From assembly GCA_932294295.1 (NCBI GenBank), contig OW028575.1:38008253-38072252 (forward strand): a stretch of DNA of 64,000 nucleotides. Direction: 5' to 3'. Of the stretch, positions 46,601 through 53,966 are shown in pieces; positions within the stretch are counted from its first letter, which is position 1, and each line of letters begins with the position of its first letter. The notes under the pieces were generated by a model. The model saw only the letters and a program-made list of their open reading frames with translations, did no database searches and had not been told where the DNA came from. Source of the stretch: Alitta virens. Taxonomy: Eukaryota; Annelida; Polychaeta; Phyllodocida; Nereididae. The translations under genes were made by a program, and so were the position numbers.

Positions 46601-48225
46601 TAGGAGAGCTTTCAATGGGGAACTACAGGATAGACGGGGCTGATACCAATGGGGTATTGTATGAGTTTTATGGATGTCGCTGGCACGGATGCCCCAAATG
46701 TTATCCAGACAGACAAGTTAGAGACAACCACAATAAACACACAATGGACGATCTATACAAAAGAACCGTAGAGAGAGAAGAACTCCTGAAAAGCAATACG
46801 CATCAAGTCATAACGATATGGGAATGCCAGTTTGACGAGCAAATTAAACAAGACCCTGAGATGAGACAGTTTCTTTCCAGTCTGGATATACCAACACGTC
46901 TTCAAATTCGAGATTCTTTCTTTGGAGGAAGGGTAAATGCCATGAAACTTCACTATGAGGCTGTTGAGGATGAAAAGATACATTATTACGACTATACAAG
47001 CCTCTATCCCTATGTCAACAAGTACAAACGATTACCAGTAGGGCATCCAGAGATCATTACAACCCAGTTTGACTACACCATGAAGTCATACTTTGGAATT
47101 GCCAAAATAAAGACTCTACCTCCAAGAGGTCTATATCATCCAGTCCTCCCTCATAGATCAGGAGGAAGACTAAAATTCCCACTATGTCGTACATGTTCTG
47201 AAAAAGAAAGCAATGTACCATGTCAATGCAGTCCTGAAGGCAGAGCCATAACAGGGACATATTGTACTCCTGAAATATTAAAAGCTTTGGAGAAAGGATA
47301 CACCATCCTCAAAATATACGAAGTCTACCATTGGAGAGAATCCTCGGACAGTCTTTTTAGGCAGTATGTTGACACATTCCTCCGAATCAAACAAGAGGCA
47401 TCAGGTAACCCCTCATGGATACAAACTACTGCAGATCAAGAGAGGTACATACAGCAATACCAAGAAGCAGAAGGCATCACCCTCAGAAAGGACAACATCA
47501 AACATAACCCAGGACTCAGAACTGTTGCAAAGCTAGCTCTCAATAGTTTTTGGGGTAAATTTGGAGAGAAACCGAATCAGACAAAGAGTCAGTACATTAC
47601 AGACCCCGTCAAGTTCAAACAACTCGCAAATGATCCTACTGTTGAAATACTGATGATCAACATGATCAATGAAGACTGTTTATTGGTTGAACTAAAGAGT
47701 AGAACAACCTTTGAACCCGACAACCTCAAAACAAATGATGTCATTGCAACATTTACTACTTGCTGGGCACGACTAAAACTTTATGAACTCATCGATTTCC
47801 TGGGAGAGAGGGTATTGTACATGGATACAGACTCTGTCATATTTACGGCTAGGCCCAATCAACCTATGCCCCTCCTAGGAGACTTTCTAGGACAACTTAC
47901 TGACGAGCTACCCCCGGGGCGATGGATCACTAAATTTATCTCTTCCGGTCCAAAATCATACAGCTACCAGATGAATGACGGGAAAGAAGAAATCAAATTT
48001 AAGGGCATCATAATGACGCCTACCAATAAAAAGTATGTTACTTTTGCCAACATCCGAGAAGTTGTCACGAAAGACATATCCATTAGGCTCCCTCCATATA
48101 CCATGTTTGTCAGGGATAAAGTTCATGGTCAAGTCTTCAACAGAACTACTTACAAAACGGTCAACCTAGTATACACTAAGAGAATTTTACTGGACACTTA
48201 TGATACCTTGCCTTACGGTTATTAA
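43678..48225 (+). CDS. polB: Protein-primed family B DNA polymerase
   Basis: Replicates the element, expected to use a protein primer as in adenoviruses and other Polintons. From the ATG at 43678 it is 1515 aa; an in-frame ATG at 43639 would add 13 residues but lies upstream of the predicted transcript start. Exonuclease motifs: ExoI FFDFEAT (D591, E593), ExoII NGRGYD (717-722), ExoIII YCRTD (836-840). Polymerase motifs: A YYDYTSLYP (D1105), B KLALNSFWGKFG (from 1285), C YMDTDS (D1383, D1385), then KSY (K1426, Y1428). Before the exonuclease lie a tandemly duplicated domain (156-292 and 335-474) and a Cys-rich region with many CxxC pairs; a second Cys-rich insert sits between ExoI and ExoII. 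All catalytic residues are present and the frame is unbroken. Confidence 0.97.
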   Translation: MNKRQVSQEPSQDKRAKPQPYHINQVHHRIAGRYGYEERSFRATFDQSYLGQRLVDVHQDLEDMFQGVIDKAAEHHGPQDRARVIIQHNDLKQDIIIHMRPQHLITGQTIMNRIEKVLQSDESLSIDNSFQVDFGILQNDRGGGRGSQHLVKSIALPNDSTRTTRAIIICTAKLHNDPNFQALIRTDRADRPGPNSQMGRALELLENVQLHSTEEVKIQDFCKIENHLNIQIILIDQHKTVLYGGVPRSSTIFLYQNEEGVHAVINIEGMLHPNEICKKCFVSHQKSHKHVCNSHHAPEQISTRDTNAKSITNTDIEDKNNSILHKKSMVYIPELPNDVTCSARAIVVCMAKLHQDPSYHKLRDHKTAHRTGINSQRGRALCLLKDVGLPSDRQIEIREFYKFEKHLKVQIIVFDKDTGNNVTYAGVLPRDEKIFLYKDGQHFHAITSIVGLFKSKIICTECLKFHRKGATHFCQKKCYVCLRKNCTWEEKVICKDCNKTCRSSECYNDHKQVSVYKTGPKKGEEKPSPCQQHFQCPNCKKLIDTLTRSSQDHTCQEWQCQCCQEYVVGQHLCYMRSAPPKSNKGKFIFFDFEATQDTMYQCKDGYTPRTRKEGCQTCTDEFTCSACRRCQKCNTWYCGLQQHIPNFVVAESICNNCSTEMTHCKSCSIKCLSHDKTQTCQQCYKKEVIFKGDNTVKTFGKWLFNEGHKETICIAHNGRGYDYIFLLGYLLENSMQPTLTKNGTKIMYMHVKQLNMKFIDSFNFLPMALKKLPKTLGLSSSLKKGDFPYLFNTRAHFQQQYFDRPPPIEFYSKEIDQDWHNCRQGPYDMHKDMEEYCRTDVLILRDACLKFRQLIKEVTSIEVEDGTQDVDAFSQVTIASTCMQIFRQNFLTEYYQTILQDKIATPMKKTGGQFYSNNQPVPSGEIQEKTFLKSDIAHIPPQGYTARDNHSYKSIQWLEYLSHYNKIFIQHARNIGELSMGNYRIDGADTNGVLYEFYGCRWHGCPKCYPDRQVRDNHNKHTMDDLYKRTVEREELLKSNTHQVITIWECQFDEQIKQDPEMRQFLSSLDIPTRLQIRDSFFGGRVNAMKLHYEAVEDEKIHYYDYTSLYPYVNKYKRLPVGHPEIITTQFDYTMKSYFGIAKIKTLPPRGLYHPVLPHRSGGRLKFPLCRTCSEKESNVPCQCSPEGRAITGTYCTPEILKALEKGYTILKIYEVYHWRESSDSLFRQYVDTFLRIKQEASGNPSWIQTTADQERYIQQYQEAEGITLRKDNIKHNPGLRTVAKLALNSFWGKFGEKPNQTKSQYITDPVKFKQLANDPTVEILMINMINEDCLLVELKSRTTFEPDNLKTNDVIATFTTCWARLKLYELIDFLGERVLYMDTDSVIFTARPNQPMPLLGDFLGQLTDELPPGRWITKFISSGPKSYSYQMNDGKEEIKFKGIIMTPTNKKYVTFANIREVVTKDISIRLPPYTMFVRDKVHGQVFNRTTYKTVNLVYTKRILLDTYDTLPYGY

Positions 48226-48328
48226 ATTTGCTGAGTATATATTATTTACTGTAAAGCATGTAAATATTTTGTAAAGACTAAAAAATTGTGTTCATGTAGT
48301 GTATTCATTGCGAGTGTGTGTGAGATGC

Positions 48329-48336
48329 TATAAATA
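48329..48336 (+). promoter_or_regulatory. TATA box (TATAAATA)
   Basis: It lies 39 nt before the ATG of the small membrane protein and about 100 nt after the polymerase stop. The overlapping aataaa (from about 48333) could also serve as the polymerase gene's poly(A) signal, so one 12-nt stretch may end one transcript and start the next. Confidence 0.55.
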
Positions 48337-48367
48337 AAGAGGTGACAAGTACCAAGCACTCACTTTT

Positions 48368-48613
48368 ATGATGGAGACTGAAGGGAGCATTAATGAGAGC
48401 TGGCAGGTTTTGGGGTTTAGGGTACCAAAAAATGAAGTTGTCTTCTTCAGTCAGATAGTCATATTATATATAGTTATAATAACATGTATAATAAACCTAT
48501 CAATCAGTCATCCCCTGAGCGAGCTCTGGGTAGGATTGTTAAGTTCAAGTATAGGGTTTCTCCTCCCGAACCCCACAATAAAAGAACGTAGAATTCTACT
48601 GAACAATGGATGA
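48368..48613 (+). CDS. Small membrane protein of Polinton type
   Basis: 81 aa. A strong membrane span lies at residues 24-46 (VVFFSQIVILYIVIITCIIN) and a second hydrophobic patch at 52-69 (LWVGLLSSSIGFLLPNP). Similar short proteins precede the integrase or lie beside the capsid genes in other animal Polintons and adintoviruses, to my recollection; their role is unknown, perhaps a virion membrane or packaging component. Start: the first ATG after the TATA box, with a second ATG directly following. It overlaps the integrase ATG by 8 nt (ATGGATGA), which suggests coupled translation or separate transcripts. Confidence 0.75.
   Translation: MMETEGSINESWQVLGFRVPKNEVVFFSQIVILYIVIITCIINLSISHPLSELWVGLLSSSIGFLLPNPTIKERRILLNNG
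48577..48584 (+). promoter_or_regulatory. TATA-like AATAAAAG before integrase
   Basis: It lies 29 nt before the integrase ATG and inside the coding region of the membrane protein. The same AATAAAAG precedes the PC4-like gene at 53904. If used, initiation would fall near 48607 and the start could move to the in-frame ATG at 48627. Confidence 0.3.
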
Positions 48614-49700
48614 ATATTTAAAGACTATGTATTACAGCACAAGTAAAGCTGGTAGTTACACAGGAGTAGTAAAGTTTTGGCAGAGCATACAAGGAGATGG
48701 AAACCCTCACAAATTAAAGTACAAAGATATAAAGGAATGGCTTGCAAGACAGTACACCTACTCTATACACAAGCATCCTATTGAGAAATTTAAAAGAGAG
48801 CCAATCATAGTAGGAGAAATTAATGAAATAATTGATTCTGATTTAATGGATATGCAAAAATTTAGCAAGAAAAATAACGGTATTAGATTTTTAGCTATAT
48901 TTATAGATCTATTTAGTAGATATTTACGAGTACAACCTATGAAGACCAAAAAAGGGGTAGAGATGGCACAAGTCTTGGAAAAAGTATTTAACGACATAGA
49001 GCCATCAGTAAGAAGTATAAGAACCGACCAAGGTTCTGAGTACAAGGCAAAAGTAGTACAAGAGTATTTTAAGTCAAAGAATATTAACCATATTATAACA
49101 TACAACGTTTATCATGCAAATTATGCTGAGAGAGTCATTAGAACTTTGAAAGGCAGGATCTACAGGTTTTTTACAAAACATCAATCTCATCGGTATATAG
49201 ATGATCTCCAGGATATTGTAAGAGGTTACAATAACACTCGTCACTCCAGCATTGGTATGTCTCCTGCACAAGTAACACTTGAGAATCAACAAGAACTCTA
49301 CGAAAAATTATACCTACCAGTAGAATTAAAGAGAGAGCAGACGACAGTCGTATTTAGATATGAAATTGGGGATAAAGTCAGAATCCCCTTCAGCCGTAGA
49401 CCATTCCAGCGAGGGTTTGATCAGAAATGGACAGAGGAAATATTTCTCATAGACAAGAGAATATCATCTCACCCTCCTCGATACCGCTTGGTTGATTTAC
49501 AACTTGATACCATAGGAGGTAGTTTCTATGAACAGGAGTTACAAGAGGCCAATGTTGATGATGATGAAGTATATAAGGTTGAGAAGATTTTGAGACGCCG
49601 CATTAAAGACGGGGAACGTCAGGGATTAGTTAGCTGGCTCGGTTACCCCGCAAAGTTTAACTCTTGGGTTGACATTGATCAAATACATAACTATGAATGA
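48606..49700 (+). CDS. int: Retroviral-type integrase with C-terminal chromodomain
   Basis: 364 aa. The rve core carries the acidic triad: first Asp in DLMDM (D79, D82 alternative), D141 in RTDQGSEY, and E175 in NYAERVIRTLKGR, 33 residues after D141. A conserved IDLFSRYLRVQPMK strand lies between. The C-terminus (about 313-364: EVYKVEKIL, LVSWLGYP, NSWVD) is a chromodomain, known from Polinton and Ty3/Gypsy-type integrases to direct insertion to modified histones. The product should join the TIR ends to target DNA and create the 6-bp duplication seen here. No clear N-terminal HHCC zinc motif. Its stop overlaps the next ATG by 8 nt (ATGAATGA). Confidence 0.95.
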   Translation: MDEYLKTMYYSTSKAGSYTGVVKFWQSIQGDGNPHKLKYKDIKEWLARQYTYSIHKHPIEKFKREPIIVGEINEIIDSDLMDMQKFSKKNNGIRFLAIFIDLFSRYLRVQPMKTKKGVEMAQVLEKVFNDIEPSVRSIRTDQGSEYKAKVVQEYFKSKNINHIITYNVYHANYAERVIRTLKGRIYRFFTKHQSHRYIDDLQDIVRGYNNTRHSSIGMSPAQVTLENQQELYEKLYLPVELKREQTTVVFRYEIGDKVRIPFSRRPFQRGFDQKWTEEIFLIDKRISSHPPRYRLVDLQLDTIGGSFYEQELQEANVDDDEVYKVEKILRRRIKDGERQGLVSWLGYPAKFNSWVDIDQIHNYE

Positions 49701-50088
49701 TTTCTACATCACCATCAAAAGCCAACACGGCAAGATTCATTTTTTAAATAACACTGCAAGTAATTTTAAAGTAAAGCTGAACAGGCCTCTTTTACTTAAG
49801 GAAGGCTGGAAAGTTGCACTTGTCCAATACAAATCACCAATTTCGGAAGATGTCTATGTCTGTAGCGATGTCTGCATGTCGAGTATTGTAGGAGAAAAGC
49901 AGTATAGCATATTACGACTTATACCCTCAGATCAAGTTAGTATTCCTTACCCCTATTACATACCGGTATCTCAAAACTTTATAGACTGTATTCAGATCTA
50001 TCATCTTTCGGCTAAGACTGAGGAAAGTCTACAACTCAATACAAGGGGGGTTACATACGTCACCCTCCATTTCCTATATAAGCCATAG
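49693..50088 (+). CDS. Penton-like minor capsid protein, compact
   Basis: 131 aa from the ATG at 49693; an upstream in-frame TTG is not a credible start. The N-terminus (NDFYITIKSQHG, NFKVKLNRPLLL, WKVALVQYKSP) and C-terminus (YYIPVSQNFIDCIQI, VTYVTLHFLYKP) follow the pattern of a Polinton family often several hundred residues long, generally thought to be a minor capsid or penton-like protein. Here both ends are kept but the middle is absent, leaving little more than a single jelly-roll length. Family assignment rests on remembered pattern, so I rate it moderately. It lies directly between integrase and core-like protein. Confidence 0.55.
   Translation: MNDFYITIKSQHGKIHFLNNTASNFKVKLNRPLLLKEGWKVALVQYKSPISEDVYVCSDVCMSSIVGEKQYSILRLIPSDQVSIPYPYYIPVSQNFIDCIQIYHLSAKTEESLQLNTRGVTYVTLHFLYKP
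50075..50082 (+). promoter_or_regulatory. TATA box (TATATAAG) for core-like protein
   Basis: It is embedded in the last codons of the penton-like gene. Initiation about 30 nt downstream (near 50106) makes the ATG at 50129 the first one. The same octamer recurs before the capsid gene at 50409. Confidence 0.6.
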
Positions 50089-50128
50089 AACATCATGACT
50101 CTTGATCATTTGTTTTAACACCACGACC

Positions 50129-50509
50129 ATGGACACTTATTACTCTACACAACAAGACAGGTCCACACCTTTTATAACCGATGGGTTGAGACGATATTCA
50201 GGAACAAACAATCCTCAATACATTATCGAAGATACTTCTACAAAGAGAGGTCCACAGTCCGTCAAGGTTGAGTTGACATCAGACATTCAGAAAACCATTG
50301 ACCAGGTCAAAGAGGAGATGGTATTGACTAATAGCAGAGCTACCAAGAAAATGAACAGTAAACGTAAAAGGTCGCCAGCCAAGAAACCACCAGCCAAACG
50401 GCGCAAGGTATATAAGAAAATAGCAAATCAAAAAAAGTCATACACAATCAAGAAGGCACCGAGTAAACGTCGTCACACAGTCTTTAACAATGGAAGCAAG
50501 AAACGCTAG
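50129..50509 (+). CDS. Basic core-like DNA-condensing protein
   Basis: 126 aa from the ATG at 50129. An in-frame TTG at 50102 is not needed given the TATA box. The first half is mixed (STQQDRSTPF, DIQKTIDQVKEEM). The second half is dense in Lys/Arg with clusters KRKRSPAKKPPAKRRK and APSKRRH, which would act as nuclear localisation signals and bind DNA. The position just before the major capsid gene and the composition suggest a virion core protein analogous to adenovirus basic core proteins; this is inference from composition. Its last 20 nt overlap the capsid ATG in another frame. Confidence 0.6.
   Translation: MDTYYSTQQDRSTPFITDGLRRYSGTNNPQYIIEDTSTKRGPQSVKVELTSDIQKTIDQVKEEMVLTNSRATKKMNSKRKRSPAKKPPAKRRKVYKKIANQKKSYTIKKAPSKRRHTVFNNGSKKR
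50409..50416 (+). promoter_or_regulatory. TATA box (TATATAAG) for capsid gene
   Basis: It lies inside the coding region of the core-like protein, 81 nt before the capsid ATG. No ATG occurs between the predicted start near 50440 and 50490, so the capsid protein would be the first product of such a transcript. Confidence 0.55.
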
Positions 50510-51761
50510 TCTCCCTCAACTGGACCTGTTCTCACCACCAGTAGTACAGAAGATGGTTGAGAGAGAATACACTATGGAATATAGACCCGTTACACAGCTG
50601 TCAGATGATGCCCCTATAATCTTTGATATTACAGAACAGAAGCACTTTCTTGACCTTTATAATAGTCAACTCTATGTTAAAATGAAGATTTTAAAGAAGG
50701 ACAATACGGCGATTATGGCTGATAAGAAGGTAGCACCTGTAAACAATGTCCTACACAGTTTATTTGAAAAAATATCTGTATACATTGAAGGTAAAGAGAT
50801 TACAACTTCAAACAAAGACTATCCTTACAAGGCTATGTTTAGCACACTGTTAGCATACCAGAAAGGAGCAAAAGAGTCACAACTACAGGCACAAGGATAC
50901 TTTAAGGATGATTCTGATGATGCTGATCAAATTACCGGTAATGTTGGAGCTAATAAAAGACAAAAGATGTTTGAAAAATCAAACTCTGTTGAACTTCAAG
51001 GTCCTCTTTATGAGGATATATTCATGCAGAAAAGGTTTTTACCTAATAACCTTCGTCTCACAATCAAATTAGACAGAACTTCACAAGAATTTTTCTTACT
51101 GAACCTGGAACCTACTGGATCCTATAAAATACACCTAGAGGATGTCATATTTAAGGCTAGAATGGTTGAACTTTATCCACCTGTCCAATATGCAATTGCT
51201 AAAAAAATGGAAAATAAGCCTGCACTCTTTCCATACACAAGAAGGGAGATCAGGGTAGATAACTTACCAATGGGCTTCACATCAGGAACATTTGATAACA
51301 TCTTCCCAAATCAACTCCCGTCAAGAATTTTAATCACCTTTGTATCGTCTGAAAACTATAACGGCCATAAGAAAAAAAACCCGTACATCCTCACTAATTT
51401 TGGTCTTACACGAATCAGTCTGTCTGTCAATAATAACACAATTGCATCTTACACACCATCCTTTGATTCAAAACAAGGTACGGGGGTAGCCCCCTGTTAT
51501 CTTAGTCTGTACGAGACCTTCAGAGAGCTGGGGAATGATTTTGGTAATGATATCACACTCTTCGACTATGTCCACAGTTGTACAATGTATGCATTTAATA
51601 TTAAACCATCATATGACTGTACCTATGAGCCTGATCACGGTCATGTCAGACTGTCTATCCATTTCAAACAACCTTTAACAGAAGCCGTTTGCTTATTAGT
51701 CCACGCCGAAACACCATGTCTAATGGAGATTACAGGGACACGGAACGTAACTCTTAAATAG
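50490..51761 (+). CDS. mcp: Major capsid protein (double jelly-roll)
   Basis: 423 aa. It shows the sequence pattern of Polinton/adintovirus hexon-like capsid proteins: NNVLHSLFEKISVYIEGKEI, YPYKAMFSTLLAYQKGAKES, LYEDIFMQKRFLPNNLRLTI, MVELYPPVQYAIAKKM, YTRREIR, FPNQLPSRILITFV, NPYILTNFGLTRISLSVN and CYLSLYETFRELG. In this family two upright jelly rolls build pseudo-hexagonal capsomers. Length is at the compact end and the frame is intact. It starts 20 nt before the core-like gene ends and stops 18 nt before the ATPase. Confidence 0.93.
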   Translation: MEARNASLPQLDLFSPPVVQKMVEREYTMEYRPVTQLSDDAPIIFDITEQKHFLDLYNSQLYVKMKILKKDNTAIMADKKVAPVNNVLHSLFEKISVYIEGKEITTSNKDYPYKAMFSTLLAYQKGAKESQLQAQGYFKDDSDDADQITGNVGANKRQKMFEKSNSVELQGPLYEDIFMQKRFLPNNLRLTIKLDRTSQEFFLLNLEPTGSYKIHLEDVIFKARMVELYPPVQYAIAKKMENKPALFPYTRREIRVDNLPMGFTSGTFDNIFPNQLPSRILITFVSSENYNGHKKKNPYILTNFGLTRISLSVNNNTIASYTPSFDSKQGTGVAPCYLSLYETFRELGNDFGNDITLFDYVHSCTMYAFNIKPSYDCTYEPDHGHVRLSIHFKQPLTEAVCLLVHAETPCLMEITGTRNVTLK

Positions 51762-51779
51762 AGCCACCCGAGCTGACTC

Positions 51780-52520
51780 ATGTCATTTACAATGGAAAGA
51801 CCGAGTATTATAGATGTATCTCATACTCGCGAGAATGATGACATACCGGAGAGTTGGAAGACTATGTCTGAAGACAAGGTTCTTGTTCTGATACCCTCTC
51901 CGTGCAACATGATTATAGCCTCACCAACACAGGGGGGTAAATCTACATTTGTATACCAATTATTTAAACATGCCATGTTTCACAGACCTCCTGAAAAGAT
52001 ACTTTACTGTTACAATAGTACCTGGCAGTCAATGTTCACTAAAATGGAGACTGAGATGGATAACATATCCTTCCATTATGGACTACCAAATGAAGAAGAG
52101 CTTGAAACATTCCAAGCATCCACTACAGAGCACAAGACTATTGTTTTGGATGATTTAATGAATGAATCAATGAACGCTGACAACATTTTGAAACTTTTCA
52201 CTATCGGCATGCATCACAACAATTGCTCAGTTATTCTCCTAACACACAACCTATTCCCAAAGTCCAAACATTCACGAACCTTAACTTTAAATACCCAAGT
52301 TTTTGTAGTCATGGCAAACAATCGTGATAAACAGCAAATCCAAACTCTAGGCAGACAGTTAGGCTACAAGAGATTCCTTGATGCTTACTTAGCAGCAACT
52401 CCTGTACCTTATACTTATTTCATAATAGATCTACATAATAATACTGCCGATAACCTTAGATTGAGATCTAATATATTTCCTGATGATACAAGTCCTACTA
52501 CCGTTTATAAAGCACTGTAG
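51780..52520 (+). CDS. atp: A32-type (FtsK/HerA) genome-packaging ATPase
   Basis: 246 aa. Walker A is SPTQGGKST at 48-56, Walker B TIVLDDL at 120-126 (D124, D125), and a likely sensor THN at 155-157. The layout (short N-terminus ahead of the P-loop, about 240 aa) matches the packaging ATPases of Polintons, adintoviruses and virophages, which pump DNA into the capsid. A second in-frame ATG at 51792 is an alternative start. Neighbours are the capsid gene upstream and small conserved Polinton genes downstream. Confidence 0.95.
   Translation: MSFTMERPSIIDVSHTRENDDIPESWKTMSEDKVLVLIPSPCNMIIASPTQGGKSTFVYQLFKHAMFHRPPEKILYCYNSTWQSMFTKMETEMDNISFHYGLPNEEELETFQASTTEHKTIVLDDLMNESMNADNILKLFTIGMHHNNCSVILLTHNLFPKSKHSRTLTLNTQVFVVMANNRDKQQIQTLGRQLGYKRFLDAYLAATPVPYTYFIIDLHNNTADNLRLRSNIFPDDTSPTTVYKAL
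52506..52512 (+). promoter_or_regulatory. TATA box (TATAAAG) at ATPase 3' end
   Basis: It lies within the last codons of the ATPase, 25 nt before ATG 52531. Initiation about 30 nt downstream would favour the in-frame ATG at 52546. Confidence 0.45.
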
Positions 52521-52530
52521 ATAAGCCGCT

Positions 52531-52869
52531 ATGTCATTTACCAAGATGCCTGCATCGTTAGTAGTCAAGAAAAATATACCGTTTATCAGATTCTTGTCAG
52601 AGACAGACGACAGGCAAAGAGATGCTTTACTCAAAACTATCAATAAAGACCAGATGGAGGTCCTTAGACAGATAGTCCGTAACGTTCTTGAGGGGGGGCT
52701 AGTCCTCACTAATCAAGGCATTAAAGAACTGAGACGCTATGAAAACAAGCTCATTAACTTTGCCGACAGCAAAGAGAAAGGAAGAAGAAAGAAGCACTGT
52801 CTACAATTAAAAAAGGTTTGGCCCCGACTTATTAAGGCTGTACTACCACAACTTGAACTTTTAGAATAA
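52531..52869 (+). CDS. Small conserved Polinton protein
   Basis: 112 aa from 52531, or 107 aa if translation begins at the ATG at 52546. The helical, basic sequence (QMEVLRQIVRNVLEGGLVLT, QGIKELRRYENKLINFADSK, then GRRKKH) resembles a short protein that accompanies capsid and ATPase genes in many animal Polintons. Its function is unknown to me; a virion or regulatory role is possible. TAATG joins it to the next gene (stop and start share one base), so the pair may be translated together. Confidence 0.65.
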   Translation: MSFTKMPASLVVKKNIPFIRFLSETDDRQRDALLKTINKDQMEVLRQIVRNVLEGGLVLTNQGIKELRRYENKLINFADSKEKGRRKKHCLQLKKVWPRLIKAVLPQLELLE

Positions 52870-53345
52870 TGAAACATTTTATCATCCCTGCATCAACATA
52901 CCATAAACTCAAGTCAACACAGTCTCAGCATGCATTGCCAAAAGTACAGCAGAATGATCAACAAAACATCCAGCATGAACATCAGCCAGTGCTGGTTGAA
53001 CCACGAGAAGAAGAAGAAGAAGAGCAGGAGAACTTTGTCACTGAGGCCTTTCCAAAGTCAACAAGAGGGAAAGCAACACGACTCCTCAATTACATCAAGA
53101 GACATAACCCGAAGATAACATGGTCATCAAAAACTGGAGATGTCAGTATTGATGGTACATTGATACAAGGCTCGAATATTATAGACCTACTAAGGACTGC
53201 TGTTTCTGGTACGGTTATAAAGCCGACAGGATGGCCACAGTTTCATATAGCCTTAAAGGCTATCAACACTCCATTATCTCTTGTAGCTCGATACCCTCCA
53301 GGAATACCAGTCCAAAAAAAAATGACAAAATGGCTGACTCATTGA
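52869..53345 (+). CDS. Conserved Polinton protein with acidic linker
   Basis: 158 aa. The N-terminal third is Gln/His-rich and then strongly acidic (REEEEEEQENF at about 46-57). The conserved part follows: TRGKATRLLNYIKRHNPKI, GDVSIDGTLIQGSNIIDLL, PTGWPQFHIALKAINTPLSL. This pattern recurs next to capsid-module genes in other animal Polintons, as far as I recall; no enzymatic motif is visible. The start codon overlaps the previous stop by one base. Confidence 0.65.
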   Translation: MKHFIIPASTYHKLKSTQSQHALPKVQQNDQQNIQHEHQPVLVEPREEEEEEQENFVTEAFPKSTRGKATRLLNYIKRHNPKITWSSKTGDVSIDGTLIQGSNIIDLLRTAVSGTVIKPTGWPQFHIALKAINTPLSLVARYPPGIPVQKKMTKWLTH

Positions 53346-53966
53346 TAAAGAAACTTGTCTTATTCACACTGTCATGAAACTCACATTAATCTTAAAGGGT
53401 TATACCCTAGTGGGTCGTCATAAGACAGGTTGAAGAACTTCTAATAGTACTTACCATACCAATCACAAGTGAGGACTGAGCAATCATCAGTGTATTTACT
53501 ACCATCCTCTTGCAGTTAACTTGCAAAATAAACATCCTATGAAGTTACCTAAAGCTGTTACAGTCAAAACAGTCTTAAAATAGTTTATCTACTGTGACAG
53601 CATTTGTCCAAACGAGTTTCAATCTACTTAGTATAAACATCAGGCTTAACAGAATCCCTTGTACAATCAAACACATGCCACATTCTACTTAGTAATAGAA
53701 AAAACAAAGGTCAGTTCATGGAACTGGCCAACCAGTGCCAGGAAAATGACTACCAATCAGAGGATGGTAATACTAGCCAGTCAGGATCATGAACAAAAGA
53801 CTGACCAATCAGAAGACAAGAAAAACTATCCTACCAAACTAACAGACCATGACAGAAGTGTCTTGGCCATCCAATGAAAATCGAGCGGCCTAGTCTCTCA
53901 GGCAATAAAAGCAGAGGCTTGCTGATCAAGAATCATAATCACCCTCCAGCCTCTGAAGATCCCATC
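53346..53966 (+). promoter_or_regulatory. Intergenic region with three CCAAT boxes and AATAAAAG
   Basis: No credible gene; an open frame from 53659 begins with TTG. CCAAT occurs at 53753, 53805 and 53871, two of them within accaatcag. AATAAAAG at 53904-53911 lies about 56 nt before ATG 53967, a good TATA position. An aataaa near 53527 could be the poly(A) signal of the upstream gene block. Confidence 0.55.

Noticed and set aside
49669..49692. TTG start for the penton-like gene
   Set aside because: A eukaryotic start at the ATG at 49693 is more credible and gives the expected N-terminus.
53659..53877. 72-codon frame between the conserved Polinton protein and the PC4-like gene
   Set aside because: Starts with TTG and covers the CCAAT-box promoter region.
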